Shown: positions 7,227-16,107, numbered from the stretch's first letter. The stretch is DNA of 64,000 nucleotides from Streptomyces sp. NBC_01255 (GCF_036226445.1 NZ_CP108474.1:124001-188000); one strand, 5' to 3'. Made by a program: numbers and translations. Notes: generated by a model from the letters alone, not told the origin.

Positions 7227-8765
7227 ATGACAGGCGCGCAGACGGTCGCCCGGCTCGCGGACCGGGCCGCTGAGAGGTACGGGGACGAGGAGGCCCTCGT
7301 CTTCGGCGAGGACCGCTGGACGTTCGCGGAGTTGCGGGACCGGGTCGACCGGGTGGCACGCGCGGTGATCGCCCAGGGGGTGCGGCCCGGCGACTCGGTC
7401 GCCGTGTGGGCGCCCAACAGCGCGCGCTGGGTGGTGGCCGCGCTGGGCGCGGTGGCCGCGGGCGGGGTGCTCGTCCCGGTGAACACCCGTTACAAGGCGG
7501 CCGAGGCCGCCGACATCCTGCGCCGCTCCCGCACCCGGCTCCTCTTCACCGAGCACGACTTCCTCGGTACGGACTACCGGGCCGTGCTCACGGCATCGGG
7601 CGAGGAACTCCCGCTGCTCGAACGGACCGTGACCCTGCACTCCGGTGCGTGGGACCGGTTCCTGTCGGGCGCGGACCGCGTGACCGGAGAGGAACGGCTG
7701 GCCCGGAGCGCCGCCGTCCGCCCCGAGGACACCGCCGACATCCTCTTCACGTCCGGGACCACCGGGCGACCCAAGGGCGTCCCCACCACCCACGCACAGA
7801 ACCTTCGCGTGTACGACGCGTGGGCCCGCGCGGTCACCCTCCGGCGCGGCGACCGCTATCTCCTCGTGAACCCGTTCTTCCACACCTTCGGCTACAAGGC
7901 GGGCGTCCTCGCCTGTCTGCTGCACGGGGCCACGATCGTCCCCGAGCGGGTCTTCGACGCGGAGACCGTCCTCGGCCGCATGCGGGACGAGCGGATCTCC
8001 GTCCTGACCGGCGCGCCCACCGTCTTCACCTCGCTCGTCCACCACCCCCGGCGGGCGGCGTACGACCTGTCGTCGATGCGGATGGCCGTCACGGGTGCGG
8101 CCAACATCCCCACCGCGCTCATCGGACAGATCAGGTCGGACATCGGCGCGCGGAACGTCAGCACCGCGTACGGACTGACCGAGTCGACAGGTGTGGTCGC
8201 GATCTGCCGGCCGCACGAGTCCCCCGAGACCCTGGCCGGTACCTCCGGAACGGCTCTGGAGGGCACGGAGCTGCGCGTCGACGCGCCGCCCGGGGAGCCC
8301 GGGGAGATCCTCACCCGTGGCCACCACGTCATGCACGGCTACCTCGACGACCCCGAAGCCACCGCCGAGGCCGTCGACGCGGACGGCTGGCTGCACACCG
8401 GGGACGTCGGCGTCCTCGACGAACGCGGATTCCTGCGGATCACCGACCGCCTCAAGGACATGTTCGTGGTCGGCGGGTTCAACGTGTACCCGGCCGAGGT
8501 GGAGCACGTGCTGCGCGGCCATCCGGCGGTCCTGGACGCGGCGGTCGTGGGCGCGCCGGACGAACGGCTCGGGGAGGTCGGCGTCGCCTACTGCGTACCG
8601 GCGGCAGGGGCTCGTATCGACGCGGCGGACCTGACCGCGTACACGCGGGAGCGGCTGGCCAACTTCAAGGCCCCGCGGGCCTTCCACTCCGTGCCGGCGC
8701 TCCCCCACAACGCCGCCGGAAAGGTCGACAAGGCCGCCCTGCGCCGGCGGACCACCACCAGCTGA
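7227..8765 (+). CDS. fadD3: FadD3-type HIP-CoA ligase (acyl-CoA synthetase)
   Basis: A 512-aa ANL-superfamily enzyme. The AMP-binding P-loop TSGTTGRPKG spans residues 175-184; the adenylation core reads TAYGLTESTG, and the C-terminal lid has GWLHTGDVG, DRLKDMFVVGGFNVYPAEVE and the catalytic-lysine motif NAAGKVDK. Stretches such as NPFFHTFGYKAGVLACLLHGAT and the overall length match mycobacterial FadD3 (recalled, not aligned), which activates the ring C/D indanedione propanoate HIP with CoA. It is the first gene of a two-gene operon with the monooxygenase and lies behind the TTCCC-N7-GGGA operator. Specificity for HIP is inferred from similarity and context. Confidence 0.88.
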   Translation: MTGAQTVARLADRAAERYGDEEALVFGEDRWTFAELRDRVDRVARAVIAQGVRPGDSVAVWAPNSARWVVAALGAVAAGGVLVPVNTRYKAAEAADILRRSRTRLLFTEHDFLGTDYRAVLTASGEELPLLERTVTLHSGAWDRFLSGADRVTGEERLARSAAVRPEDTADILFTSGTTGRPKGVPTTHAQNLRVYDAWARAVTLRRGDRYLLVNPFFHTFGYKAGVLACLLHGATIVPERVFDAETVLGRMRDERISVLTGAPTVFTSLVHHPRRAAYDLSSMRMAVTGAANIPTALIGQIRSDIGARNVSTAYGLTESTGVVAICRPHESPETLAGTSGTALEGTELRVDAPPGEPGEILTRGHHVMHGYLDDPEATAEAVDADGWLHTGDVGVLDERGFLRITDRLKDMFVVGGFNVYPAEVEHVLRGHPAVLDAAVVGAPDERLGEVGVAYCVPAAGARIDAADLTAYTRERLANFKAPRAFHSVPALPHNAAGKVDKAALRRRTTTS

Positions 8766-8778
8766 GGAGAGTACGAAC

Positions 8779-10395
8779 GTGAACGACAGCATCACCGACT
8801 CCGTCGACATCGTGGTCGTCGGAGCAGGCGTCACCGGCCTGTACGCCGTCCACAAGCTGCGCGGCCTCGGCTACCGCGTGCGCGGTTTCGAGCGCGGGGA
8901 CGACGTGGGCGGCGTCTGGTACTGGAACCGGTACCCGGGCGCCCGCTGCGACGTCGAGTCCGTGGACTACTCGTACTCCTTCGACGAGGAGCTCCAGCAG
9001 GAGTGGGACTGGAGCGAGAAGTACGCCACCCAGCCGGAGATCATGCGCTATCTGCGCCATGTCGCCGACCGCTTCGACCTCCGCCGCAGCTACACCTTCG
9101 CCACCTCGGTGACCTCGGCCGAGCTGGACGAGAGGACGCTGCGCTGGACGGTGCGCACGGACGGCTGCGAGGTGATCTCGGCCCGGTTCTGCGTGTACGC
9201 CGTCGGCTGCCTGTCCAGCACGCACGTGCCGGACATTCCTGGGATCGCGGAGTTCGGCGGCGCCACGTACCACACCGGCGCCTGGCCGCACGAGGGCGCG
9301 GACTTCACCGGTCTGCGTGTCGGTGTCATCGGCACGGGTTCCTCCGGCATCCAGGCCATCCCGCTGATCGCCGAGCAGGCGGCCCATCTGACCGTCTTCC
9401 AGCGCAGTGCCAACTACAGCATCCCGGCCGGCAACGCGCCGCTGGACGAGGAGACGCGCGTACGGCAGAAGGCCGGCTACGCCGAGCGGCGGCGTCTCTC
9501 CCGGCTCAGTGGTGGCGGCTCGCCTCATGCGGCGCACCCGTCCCGGACGTTCGAGGTGTCCGAGGACGAGCGGCGGGCGGCGTTCGAGAAGCGCTGGGAG
9601 CTGGGCGGTGTCCTGTACTCCAAGACGTTCCCGGACCAGTTGACCGACCGGGCGGCCAACGAGGCGGCGCGCGCGTTCTGGGAGGAGAAGGTCCGCGCCC
9701 TCGTCGACGACGAGGACTCCGCCGGTCTCCTCGTCCCCACCGACCACCCGATCGGCACCAAGCGGATCGTCACCGACTCGCACTACTACGAGACGTTCAA
9801 CCGCGACGACGTGCGCCTGGTGAGCCTGCGCGAGAACGCCATCGAGCGGGTCGACGGCAGCGGGGTCGTCCTGGCCGACGGAACCCGGGTGGAGCTGGAC
9901 GCGATCGTGTTCGCGACCGGCTTCGACGCGATGACCGGCGCGATCGACCGGATCGACGTCCGGGGGCGCGGCGGGCGGAGGCTGAAGGATGTCTGGAGCG
10001 CGGGCCCCCGCACGTATCTGGGCCTCGGTGTCGACGGCTTCCCGAACCTCTTCAACCTCACCAGTGCCGGCAGCCCGTCCGTCATGGCCAATGTGGTCCT
10101 GTGCGCCGAGCAGCACGGTGACTGGCTCGGCGACTGTCTGCGCCACCTCGACGCGTACGGCTACCGGGGCATCGAGGCGAGCGCGGAGGCCGTGGAGGAG
10201 TGGGTCGCGCAGTGCCGCGACCGGGCGGCCGCCACGCTCTTCCCGGCGGCGAACTCCTGGTACCTCGGGGCCAACATCCCGGGGAAGCCACGGGTGTTCA
10301 TGCCGTTCATCGGGGGTTTCGGGGTGTACGGGGACATCATCGCGGACGTGGCGGACTCGGGGTACAAGGGGTTCGACCTGATCACCACCGTCTGA
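8779..10395 (+). CDS. Steroid-type Baeyer-Villiger monooxygenase
   Basis: A 538-aa flavoprotein with a FAD Rossmann motif at residues 15-20 (GAGVTG), the Baeyer-Villiger fingerprint FGGATYHTGAWP at 159-170 and the NADPH motif GTGSSG at 185-190. The N-terminal GGVWYWNRYPGARCDVES and C-terminal WYLGANIPGKPRVFMPF are typical of the CHMO/PAMO/STMO group. Blocks such as SANYSIPAGNAPLD, ERRRLSR-SGGGSPH and GGVLYSKTFPDQLTD resemble, from memory, steroid monooxygenase of Rhodococcus rhodochrous, which converts progesterone to testosterone acetate. The GTG start follows GAGGAGA and lies 13 bp after fadD3. An esterase is convergent downstream. Activity on a 20-ketosteroid is inferred. Confidence 0.85.
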   Translation: MNDSITDSVDIVVVGAGVTGLYAVHKLRGLGYRVRGFERGDDVGGVWYWNRYPGARCDVESVDYSYSFDEELQQEWDWSEKYATQPEIMRYLRHVADRFDLRRSYTFATSVTSAELDERTLRWTVRTDGCEVISARFCVYAVGCLSSTHVPDIPGIAEFGGATYHTGAWPHEGADFTGLRVGVIGTGSSGIQAIPLIAEQAAHLTVFQRSANYSIPAGNAPLDEETRVRQKAGYAERRRLSRLSGGGSPHAAHPSRTFEVSEDERRAAFEKRWELGGVLYSKTFPDQLTDRAANEAARAFWEEKVRALVDDEDSAGLLVPTDHPIGTKRIVTDSHYYETFNRDDVRLVSLRENAIERVDGSGVVLADGTRVELDAIVFATGFDAMTGAIDRIDVRGRGGRRLKDVWSAGPRTYLGLGVDGFPNLFNLTSAGSPSVMANVVLCAEQHGDWLGDCLRHLDAYGYRGIEASAEAVEEWVAQCRDRAAATLFPAANSWYLGANIPGKPRVFMPFIGGFGVYGDIIADVADSGYKGFDLITTV

Positions 10396-10414
10396 CACGC
10401 GCGCGACGCGGCGA

Positions 10415-10456
10415 TACGCCTCCGCCCCCACCGGATCCGGTGGGGGCGGAGGCGTA
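10415..10456. terminator. Perfect 42-bp palindromic bidirectional terminator
   Basis: A perfect palindrome with 21-bp arms (outer TACGCCTCCGCC, centre CCGGATCCGG) lies between the convergent monooxygenase (+) and esterase (-) genes. It would form a very stable hairpin from either strand. Confidence 0.85.
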
Positions 10457-10481
10457 CGGGTGCGCGCCCGTCGTGCGGTGG

Positions 10482-11399
10482 TCAGTGCGGGCCGAGCGCG
10501 GCGCGCAGGAAGCCGAACGCGGTCGCGCGGGCCTCGGCGGCCTCGGGCAGGCCGTCGGCCGCCATGGTGAGGAAGCCGTGGAACATCCCCGCGTAGTGGT
10601 GGGCCTCCACGGGGACGCCTGCGGCGGTGAGGGCCGCCTCGTACGCCTGGCCGTCGTCCCGCAGGGGGTCGAAGCCGGCGGTGACGAGGTGGGTCGGCGG
10701 GAGCCCGGACAGGTCTGCGCCGGCCAGCGGGGCGGCGTAGGGGTCGGTCCGGTCCGCGCGCTCCGGCAGGTACGCGTCCCAGTACCAGCGCAGATGGTCG
10801 GAGGTGAGGAAGTGGCCCTGGCCGTTCTCGCGGTGCGAGGGCCGGGAGCGGGTGGGGTCGAGCATCGGGTAGTAGAGCGCCTGGCACACGATGCGGGGGC
10901 CGCCCCGGTCACGGGCGAGCAGGGTCAGGACGGTGGCGAGGTTGGCGCCCGCGCTGTCCCCCGCGACGGCGATACGGCGGTCGGGGAACGTCTCCGCCGC
11001 CCACAGCAGCGCCGTGTAGGCGTCCTCGGGGGCGGCGGGGAAGGGGTGCTCGGGGGCGCGGCGGTAGTCCACCGAGACGACGGTCGCGCCCGTGGCCAGG
11101 GCCAGGGCGCGGCAGAAGCCGTCGTGGCTCTCCAGGTCGCAGAGGACGAAGCCGCCCCCGTGGCAGTACAGGATCACGGGGGCGTTCTCGTGGACGCCGG
11201 GGTCGTAGACGCGTACGGGTACGCCGGCGGCGTCCTGGTCCGCGACGCCGGCGACGGGCAGCGGGGTGACCGGGGGCCTCGGGCGGGCGGCGAAGAAGGC
11301 CCGTATCTCGGCGATGTCCGTCATCTCCGTTCCCAGCGGCGGGAAGTGGGCGGTGGCCAGGTCGATGAGGGCCTGGACCTCGGGGGTGGGCCGGGTCAT
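10482..11399 (-). CDS. HSL-type alpha/beta hydrolase (candidate steroid ester hydrolase)
   Basis: A 305-aa alpha/beta hydrolase of the hormone-sensitive lipase (family IV) class. The oxyanion motif HGGG sits at residues 80-83 (VILYCHGGGFVL), the nucleophile is Ser149 in VAGDSAGANLA, and the acid/base lie in AGFDPLRDDGQAY and HHYAGMFHGFL. VSVDYRRAPEHPFPAAPEDAY is a family signature. Its ATG overlaps the TGA of the upstream SDR by four bases (ATGA), which makes it the last gene of the hsaA1-to-kstD operon. Position opposite the Baeyer-Villiger monooxygenase suggests hydrolysis of the 17-acetoxy ester that enzyme would form; this is inference. Confidence 0.85.
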   Translation of the reverse strand: MTRPTPEVQALIDLATAHFPPLGTEMTDIAEIRAFFAARPRPPVTPLPVAGVADQDAAGVPVRVYDPGVHENAPVILYCHGGGFVLCDLESHDGFCRALALATGATVVSVDYRRAPEHPFPAAPEDAYTALLWAAETFPDRRIAVAGDSAGANLATVLTLLARDRGGPRIVCQALYYPMLDPTRSRPSHRENGQGHFLTSDHLRWYWDAYLPERADRTDPYAAPLAGADLSGLPPTHLVTAGFDPLRDDGQAYEAALTAAGVPVEAHHYAGMFHGFLTMAADGLPEAAEARATAFGFLRAALGPH

Positions 11400-12160
11400 G
11401 CGTCCTCTCCCTTCGGGGGCAGGGCCGGCATCCGGCCGGCCGACGCCCCGCCGTCCACGGCGAGTTCGGCGCCGGAGAGGTACGAGGCGTCGTCGGAGGC
11501 GAGGAAGGCGACGAGGCGGGCGACCTCGTCGGGCTCCCCCACGCGGCCGAGCGGCGCGGCCGGGTGGACCGTGGTGCCGAGGTGGGCGGTCATCGCGGTG
11601 GCGATGGCCCCGGGGTGGACGGAGTTGACGCGGATGCCGTCCGGGCCGAGTTCGAGGGCGGCGGTCTTGGTGAGGCCGCGCAGTCCCCATTTCGCGGCTC
11701 CGTAGGCGCCGTGCCCCCAGATGCCCTGGAGGCCGGCCTGCGAGGAGATGTTCACGATGGACCCGCCGCCGTTCGCCCGCATCGCCCCGGCCGCGGCGCG
11801 GATGCCGAGGAACGGGCCGATCAGGTTGACCCGGAGGAGCGCCTCCACGCGGGCCGGGTCCTCGTCGACGATGGGCGAGGTGGAGTAGATCGCGGCGTTG
11901 TTGACGAGGACGTCGAGCCGGCCGAAGGTGTCGACGGCGGTGGCCACCGCGGCGGCCCAGGAGTGCTCGTCGGTCACGTCGTGCCGTACGAATCGGGCGG
12001 CGGGGCCGAGGGACGCGGCCGTCGCCTCGCCCTCCGCTTCGAGGACGTCGGTGAGGACGACCCGCGCCCCGAGGGCGACGAGGAGACGGGCTTCGGCCTC
12101 GCCCATGCCGCGGGCCGAGCCGGTGACCAGGGCGACCTTCCCGGTGAGGTCGGCGGGCAT
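11396..12160 (-). CDS. SDR, 3-alpha(20-beta)-hydroxysteroid dehydrogenase-like
   Basis: A 254-aa classical short-chain dehydrogenase: cofactor motif TGSARGMG near residue 14, Asp at the end of beta2 (VVLTDV) favouring NAD, NNAA, IVNISSQAGLQG with the catalytic Ser, and YGAAK as the Tyr/Lys pair. GIRVNSVHPGAIATAMT and YLSGAELAVDGGASAG close the fold. The layout is very close to my recollection of the Streptomyces 3alpha,20beta-hydroxysteroid dehydrogenase. Start and stop overlap the flanking genes by one and four bases. It probably interconverts steroid alcohols and ketones before or during ring opening; the position acted on cannot be told. Confidence 0.82.
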   Translation of the reverse strand: MPADLTGKVALVTGSARGMGEAEARLLVALGARVVLTDVLEAEGEATAASLGPAARFVRHDVTDEHSWAAAVATAVDTFGRLDVLVNNAAIYSTSPIVDEDPARVEALLRVNLIGPFLGIRAAAGAMRANGGGSIVNISSQAGLQGIWGHGAYGAAKWGLRGLTKTAALELGPDGIRVNSVHPGAIATAMTAHLGTTVHPAAPLGRVGEPDEVARLVAFLASDDASYLSGAELAVDGGASAGRMPALPPKGEDA

Positions 12161-13842
12161 CAGCGGCTCCCCTGGTCGGCGCGGGTGCGGGCGATGTCGT
12201 TGACGGCGAGCCAGCTGAAGGTCATGGCGGGGCCGATGGTCGCGCCCGGCCCGGGGTAGGTCTCGCCCATGACCGCCGCCGAGACGTTGCCGGAGGCGTA
12301 CAGGCCGTCGATCGGGGTGCCGTCCTCGCGCAGTACGCGGGCCGTCGCGTCGGTGACGAGGCCGCCCTTGGTGCCGATGTCGCCCGGATGGACGGGGATC
12401 GCGTGGAAGGGCCCCTTCTCCAGTGGCGCCAGGTTGGGGTTGGGGAGCGTCGGGTCGCCGTAGTAGCGGTCGTAGACGCTGTCGCCGCGGTGGAAGTCCT
12501 CGTCGCGTCCGGCGCGTGCGAAGCCGTTGAAGCGGTCGACCGTGGAGCGCAGTCGCTCCGGGGCGACGTCGATCCGTACGGCCAGTTCCTCCAGGGTGGC
12601 GGCCTTCTTGACGAATCCGCTCTCCAGCCACGGCTTGGGGAAGGGCTGGCCGGGGAGCAGGCCCATGAAGAGGTAGCGGGACTTGGCCGCGGCGTCGAGG
12701 ATCAGCCAGGACGGGACGGTGGTCGCCCCGGGCTTGTCGTTGGCGTACATGGCGTCCACGAACTCGTGGTACGGCGCGGCTTCGTTGGCGTAGCGGTCCC
12801 CCGCTCCGTCGACGATCACCATGCCGGGGACGCCGCGGTCGGCGACGAGGAAGAACGGCTTGCCCTCGGGCACCACGACCGACGGCGCGCCCCACACCTT
12901 GTCCATGAGGTCGGTCCCGGCGCCGAGCGCCGTGGCCAGCTCCAGGGCGTCGCCGGTCTGTCCGTCGGCGGCGGCGCTCCACTCGCTGGAGGTGGGCGCC
13001 GGCAGGTGTTTCTCCCGCAGGCGCTGGTCGTGCGAGAAGCCTCCGGAGGCGAGGACGACGCCGCCGGTCGCCCGGATCGTGAGGTCGCGGCCGTCTCGGA
13101 GGACGCGGATCCCGGTGATCCGGCCGTCCTCCTCCAGCAGGCCGGTCAGCGGCGCGGACAGCCACAGGTCGCCGCCGAGGGTGGCCAGCGAGTGCCGCAT
13201 GCGGGCGATCAGTGCCTCGCCGAGGGAGAGCAGTTGCTGTCCGGAGAGCAGGGCCTTGACCGCCCGGCCGCCGACCCGGGCGGCGGTCCGCCGGCCGGCC
13301 CAGGTCCGGCCGACCATGTTGAGCCGGCGGAAGTCCTTGGAGGTGATGGTGAGGCCGTAGGTGGGGAGTCCGGCCCTGCGCATGGTGGCGCGCTGTTCCG
13401 GATCCAGCGTCTTGAGGTCGAAGATCTGGGGTTCGATGGAGCGGCCCTGCGGGTAGCCGCCGAGCCGCTCGGGGTAGTAGTCGGAGTAGCCGGGGGTGTA
13501 GACGAACCTGACGGTGGTGCGGTCGTGGAACTCCCGCACCATCCGGGGTCCGTGCGCGAGATAGGCATCTTTGCGCGCGGCGGGTACGCGGTCGCCGACG
13601 GTGGCGTCGAGGTAGGCGCGGGCCTTCTCGGGGGTGTCGCCGAGCCCGGCGGCGTCCAGGTGGAAGTTGTTCGGCACCCAGATGGCACCGCCGGACAGGG
13701 CGGTCGAGCCGCCGTAGACGTCGGTCTTCTCCACCACCAGGACGGTCAGTCCGCGGAGCCGGGCGGTGAGGGCCGCGGCCATCCCGGCGGAGCCGGAGCC
13801 GACCACGACCACGTCGTACGTGTGGTCCCAGGTGTCGTTCAT
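12160..13842 (-). CDS. kstD: 3-ketosteroid delta-1-dehydrogenase
   Basis: A 560-aa flavoprotein of the fumarate reductase/KstD family. The FAD motif VVVGSGSAGMAAALTARLRG sits near residue 14, followed by GGSTALSGGAIWVPNN, a catalytic-Tyr region NEAAPYHEFVDAMY, and the C-terminal ASGNVSAAVMGETYPGPGATIGPAM block. It introduces the C1-C2 double bond in ring A; with KshAB this destabilises ring B. Two tandem 18-bp copies of a ribosome site plus ATG precede it, so translation could begin at 13842 (used here) or 13860. It is co-translated with the SDR downstream (one-base overlap). Confidence 0.92.
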   Translation of the reverse strand: MNDTWDHTYDVVVVGSGSAGMAAALTARLRGLTVLVVEKTDVYGGSTALSGGAIWVPNNFHLDAAGLGDTPEKARAYLDATVGDRVPAARKDAYLAHGPRMVREFHDRTTVRFVYTPGYSDYYPERLGGYPQGRSIEPQIFDLKTLDPEQRATMRRAGLPTYGLTITSKDFRRLNMVGRTWAGRRTAARVGGRAVKALLSGQQLLSLGEALIARMRHSLATLGGDLWLSAPLTGLLEEDGRITGIRVLRDGRDLTIRATGGVVLASGGFSHDQRLREKHLPAPTSSEWSAAADGQTGDALELATALGAGTDLMDKVWGAPSVVVPEGKPFFLVADRGVPGMVIVDGAGDRYANEAAPYHEFVDAMYANDKPGATTVPSWLILDAAAKSRYLFMGLLPGQPFPKPWLESGFVKKAATLEELAVRIDVAPERLRSTVDRFNGFARAGRDEDFHRGDSVYDRYYGDPTLPNPNLAPLEKGPFHAIPVHPGDIGTKGGLVTDATARVLREDGTPIDGLYASGNVSAAVMGETYPGPGATIGPAMTFSWLAVNDIARTRADQGSR

Positions 13843-13875
13843 CGGGTTCTCCCTCGTCATCGGGTTCTCCCTGGT
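13840..13875 (-). repeat. Tandem 18-bp duplication of ribosome site and start codon of kstD
   Basis: Two adjacent 18-bp units differ at a single base. Each holds GGGAG, a short spacer and an ATG on the minus strand, giving in-frame starts at 13860 and 13842 (the longer product would begin MTRENP). It is a recent slippage duplication or a dual initiation site. Confidence 0.75.
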
Positions 13876-14744
13876 CAGCGGGGGGTGATCAGGGCGTCGG
13901 TGAGGACCGGCGCGTCGTCGCGTTCCGCTGCGCCGGCCGTCAGCCGGTAGCCGTCGGCCGTGTCCCAGACGCGCAGCCGCAGGGTCTCCCCCGGGTGGAA
14001 CACGCCGGCGAAGCGGGTGCGGCAGCCGGCGACCGCGCTCGCTTCGGCGTCGAGGAGGCGGTCGGTGACGGCCTTGACCGCCATCCCGAAGGTGCAGAGG
14101 CCGTGCAGGACGGGACGGTCGTAGCCCGCGCGGCGGGCGGTGGCGGGGTCGGCGTGCAGCGGGTTCCAGTCCCCGGTGAGCCGGTAGAGCAGGGCCTGCT
14201 GACGGAGCGTCGGGATCTCCAGGAGCAGGTCGGGTGCCCGGTCCGGCGCGGGGAGGCGGTCGGAAGGACCGCGGTCGCCGCCGAAGCCTCCCTCCCCGTG
14301 GACGAAGATCTGGTTGCGCTGGGTGAGGAGGGGCGCGCCGTCCTCGCCGAGGAGCGTGGACTCCTGGACGATGACGGCGGCCCTGCCCTTGTCGTACACG
14401 TCCGTCACCCGGGTGACGGCGGTCCCCCGGGCGGCGGCGGGCAGCGGACGGTGCGCGGTGATCTCCTGGCCGCCGTGCAGGACGGCGGCCAGGTCGATGT
14501 CGACGCCTGGCAGGTCGAAGACCTGGAATCCGACGCCTCCCGTGCCGCCCGCGACCACGCCGAACGTGGGCAGGACCTGGAGCCCCCGCTCGTGTCCCTC
14601 GAAGACGTAGCGCAGCTCGCGCGGGTCGGTCTCGGGGACGCCTGCGCCGAGCGCCAGGTGGTAGAGCCGCACGTCGCGCTCGTCCCACACCACCTCGGTG
14701 CGTACGGGCGGGGCGGATGTCGCCTTGTCGACGTCGATGGGCAT
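13875..14744 (-). CDS. MaoC-like double hot-dog enoyl-CoA hydratase
   Basis: A 289-aa protein with two hot-dog modules. The C-terminal module carries the hydratase-2 motif YRLTGDWNPLHADPATARRAGYDRPVLHGLC, including the catalytic Asp/His pair. The length and pattern match actinobacterial ChsH3/2-enoyl-CoA hydratase proteins in sterol clusters. Candidate substrates are steroid-derived enoyl-CoAs with short side chains. Sitting between hsaB and kstD and overlapping hsaB by one base, it is translated with the ring A/B genes. As no other side-chain beta-oxidation gene is in the window, its actual substrate is uncertain. Confidence 0.82.
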   Translation of the reverse strand: MPIDVDKATSAPPVRTEVVWDERDVRLYHLALGAGVPETDPRELRYVFEGHERGLQVLPTFGVVAGGTGGVGFQVFDLPGVDIDLAAVLHGGQEITAHRPLPAAARGTAVTRVTDVYDKGRAAVIVQESTLLGEDGAPLLTQRNQIFVHGEGGFGGDRGPSDRLPAPDRAPDLLLEIPTLRQQALLYRLTGDWNPLHADPATARRAGYDRPVLHGLCTFGMAVKAVTDRLLDAEASAVAGCRTRFAGVFHPGETLRLRVWDTADGYRLTAGAAERDDAPVLTDALITPR

Positions 14745-15226
14745 CAGAACGCCCCGACGGCGTAGCGGCTGCGGAAGAACAGCAGCGGCCGGCCGTCCTC
14801 GCGGGCGTCGAGCGCGACCACCTGGGCGGTGACCAGGGAGTGGTCACCGGCCTCGTGGACGGAGTGCAGTGCGCACTCGACGAAGGCGAGGGCTCCGTCG
14901 ATCCGTACGGTCCCGTGCTCGCCGACGCTCCAGGGCACGTCCGCGAACTTGTCGGCTCCGCTGCGGCCGAGCGCGGCGCAGGTGTCCCGTTGCTCCTCGG
15001 CGAGGATGTTGACGCAGAACCGGCCCGCCCGCTCGATCCTCGGCCAGCTGCTTGAGGACTTGCCGACGGCGAGCATGACCAGCGGGGGGTCGAGGGAGAG
15101 CGAGGCGAAGGACTGGCAGGCGAATCCGACGGGTTCGCCGCCGTCGAGCGCGGCCACGACCGTGATGCCGCTGGCGAAGCGGCCGAGGACGTCGCGGAAG
15201 TCGGCGGGGTCGATCAGCCGTTCCAC
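14744..15226 (-). CDS. hsaB: HsaB, flavin reductase of the 3-HSA hydroxylase
   Basis: A 160-aa flavin reductase-like (DIM6/NTAB) protein. FRDVLGRFASGITVVAALDGGEPVGFACQSFASLSLDPPLVMLAVG is the FMN-binding face, and FCVNILAEEQRDTCAALGRSGADKF follows. In the pathway it supplies reduced flavin to HsaA for hydroxylation of 3-HSA to the catechol. The GTG start at 15226 overlaps the end of hsaC by 13 bases; there is no other start nearby. Confidence 0.9.
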   Translation of the reverse strand: MERLIDPADFRDVLGRFASGITVVAALDGGEPVGFACQSFASLSLDPPLVMLAVGKSSSSWPRIERAGRFCVNILAEEQRDTCAALGRSGADKFADVPWSVGEHGTVRIDGALAFVECALHSVHEAGDHSLVTAQVVALDAREDGRPLLFFRSRYAVGAF

Positions 15227-16107
15227 TGGTGGCCCCAGAAGCTGTCGGCGGTGATCTCCTTGGCGACCCAGGTGGCGGGGTCGACGATCAGGCCGTCCCA
15301 GCCGTACTCGACCTGGAAGCCGCCGGGCGCCTGGGCGTAGAACGACACCATCCGGTCGTTGGTGTGGCGGCCGAGGCTGGAGGCGATGGGGATGCCCGCG
15401 GCCTGGGTGCGGTCCAGGCCGCGGCCGACGTCGTCGAGGGTCTCCAGCTCGACCATGAAGTGCACGATGCCAGGGGGCAGGGCGCCGGGGTAGAGGCCCA
15501 GGCTGTGGTGGCGGCTGTTGGGGCTCAGGAAGTGCATCCAGTGGAAGTCCCGCTGCTCCGCGGCGGTCGGGACGGCCTGCGGCGGGAGCTTCATGGAGTC
15601 GCGGAGCTGGAAGCCGAGGAGGTTCTCGTAGAAGTCGAGTGCGGCCTCGATGTCCGGGACCGGGAGCACGACGTGGCCGAGGCCGAGGTCGCCGGTGACG
15701 AAGCGGTTGCCGTACGGGGTGCCGAGCGCGGAGTGGTCCTGGGCCTGGCCCCAGTAGATCTCCAGCGGGTTGCCGCAGGGGTCCGTGACGTGGATCAGGC
15801 CCTGGACGCGGCGCTCGGCGAGTTCGGACGCGTCGGCGGCCTTGACCACGACGCCCGCCTCCTCCAGTTCGGCGGCGGCGGTGGCGAGCGCTGCGGCGTT
15901 GGCCACCTCCCAGCCGGCCGCGAGCAGCCGGTCGCTGCCGCCCGCCTGGATGGCGATGCGGTAGGCGCGGTCGTCGACGCGCAGGAGGAGGGTGTCGTCG
16001 GTGGTGCCGGTCGCCTGCACCATGCCGAGCACGTCGAGTGCGTAGCGGCGCCACGCGTCGAGGTCGGTGGTCTCCAGCCGCAGGTATCCGAGGGCACGGA
16101 TGTCCAT
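15214..16107 (-). CDS. hsaC: HsaC, extradiol catechol dioxygenase
   Basis: A 297-aa type I extradiol dioxygenase (BphC family) made of two paired VOC modules. The Fe(II) ligands read as His145 (GLGHVVLP), His216 (IVHFMVE) and Glu267 (VEYGW), in the expected spacing. DPCGNPLEIYWG ends the N-terminal half. It cleaves the ring A catechol 3,4-DHSA at the meta position. Order hsaA-hsaD-hsaC-hsaB is conserved with mycobacteria and rhodococci. Confidence 0.95.
   Translation of the reverse strand: MDIRALGYLRLETTDLDAWRRYALDVLGMVQATGTTDDTLLLRVDDRAYRIAIQAGGSDRLLAAGWEVANAAALATAAAELEEAGVVVKAADASELAERRVQGLIHVTDPCGNPLEIYWGQAQDHSALGTPYGNRFVTGDLGLGHVVLPVPDIEAALDFYENLLGFQLRDSMKLPPQAVPTAAEQRDFHWMHFLSPNSRHHSLGLYPGALPPGIVHFMVELETLDDVGRGLDRTQAAGIPIASSLGRHTNDRMVSFYAQAPGGFQVEYGWDGLIVDPATWVAKEITADSFWGHQWNG

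Noticed and set aside
13843..14847. Extended - strand open frame upstream of kstD (12160-14847 read as one protein)
   Set aside because: Only the part after 13842/13860 is KstD. The rest is an out-of-frame shadow of the MaoC gene, with Arg/Pro-rich low-complexity translation.
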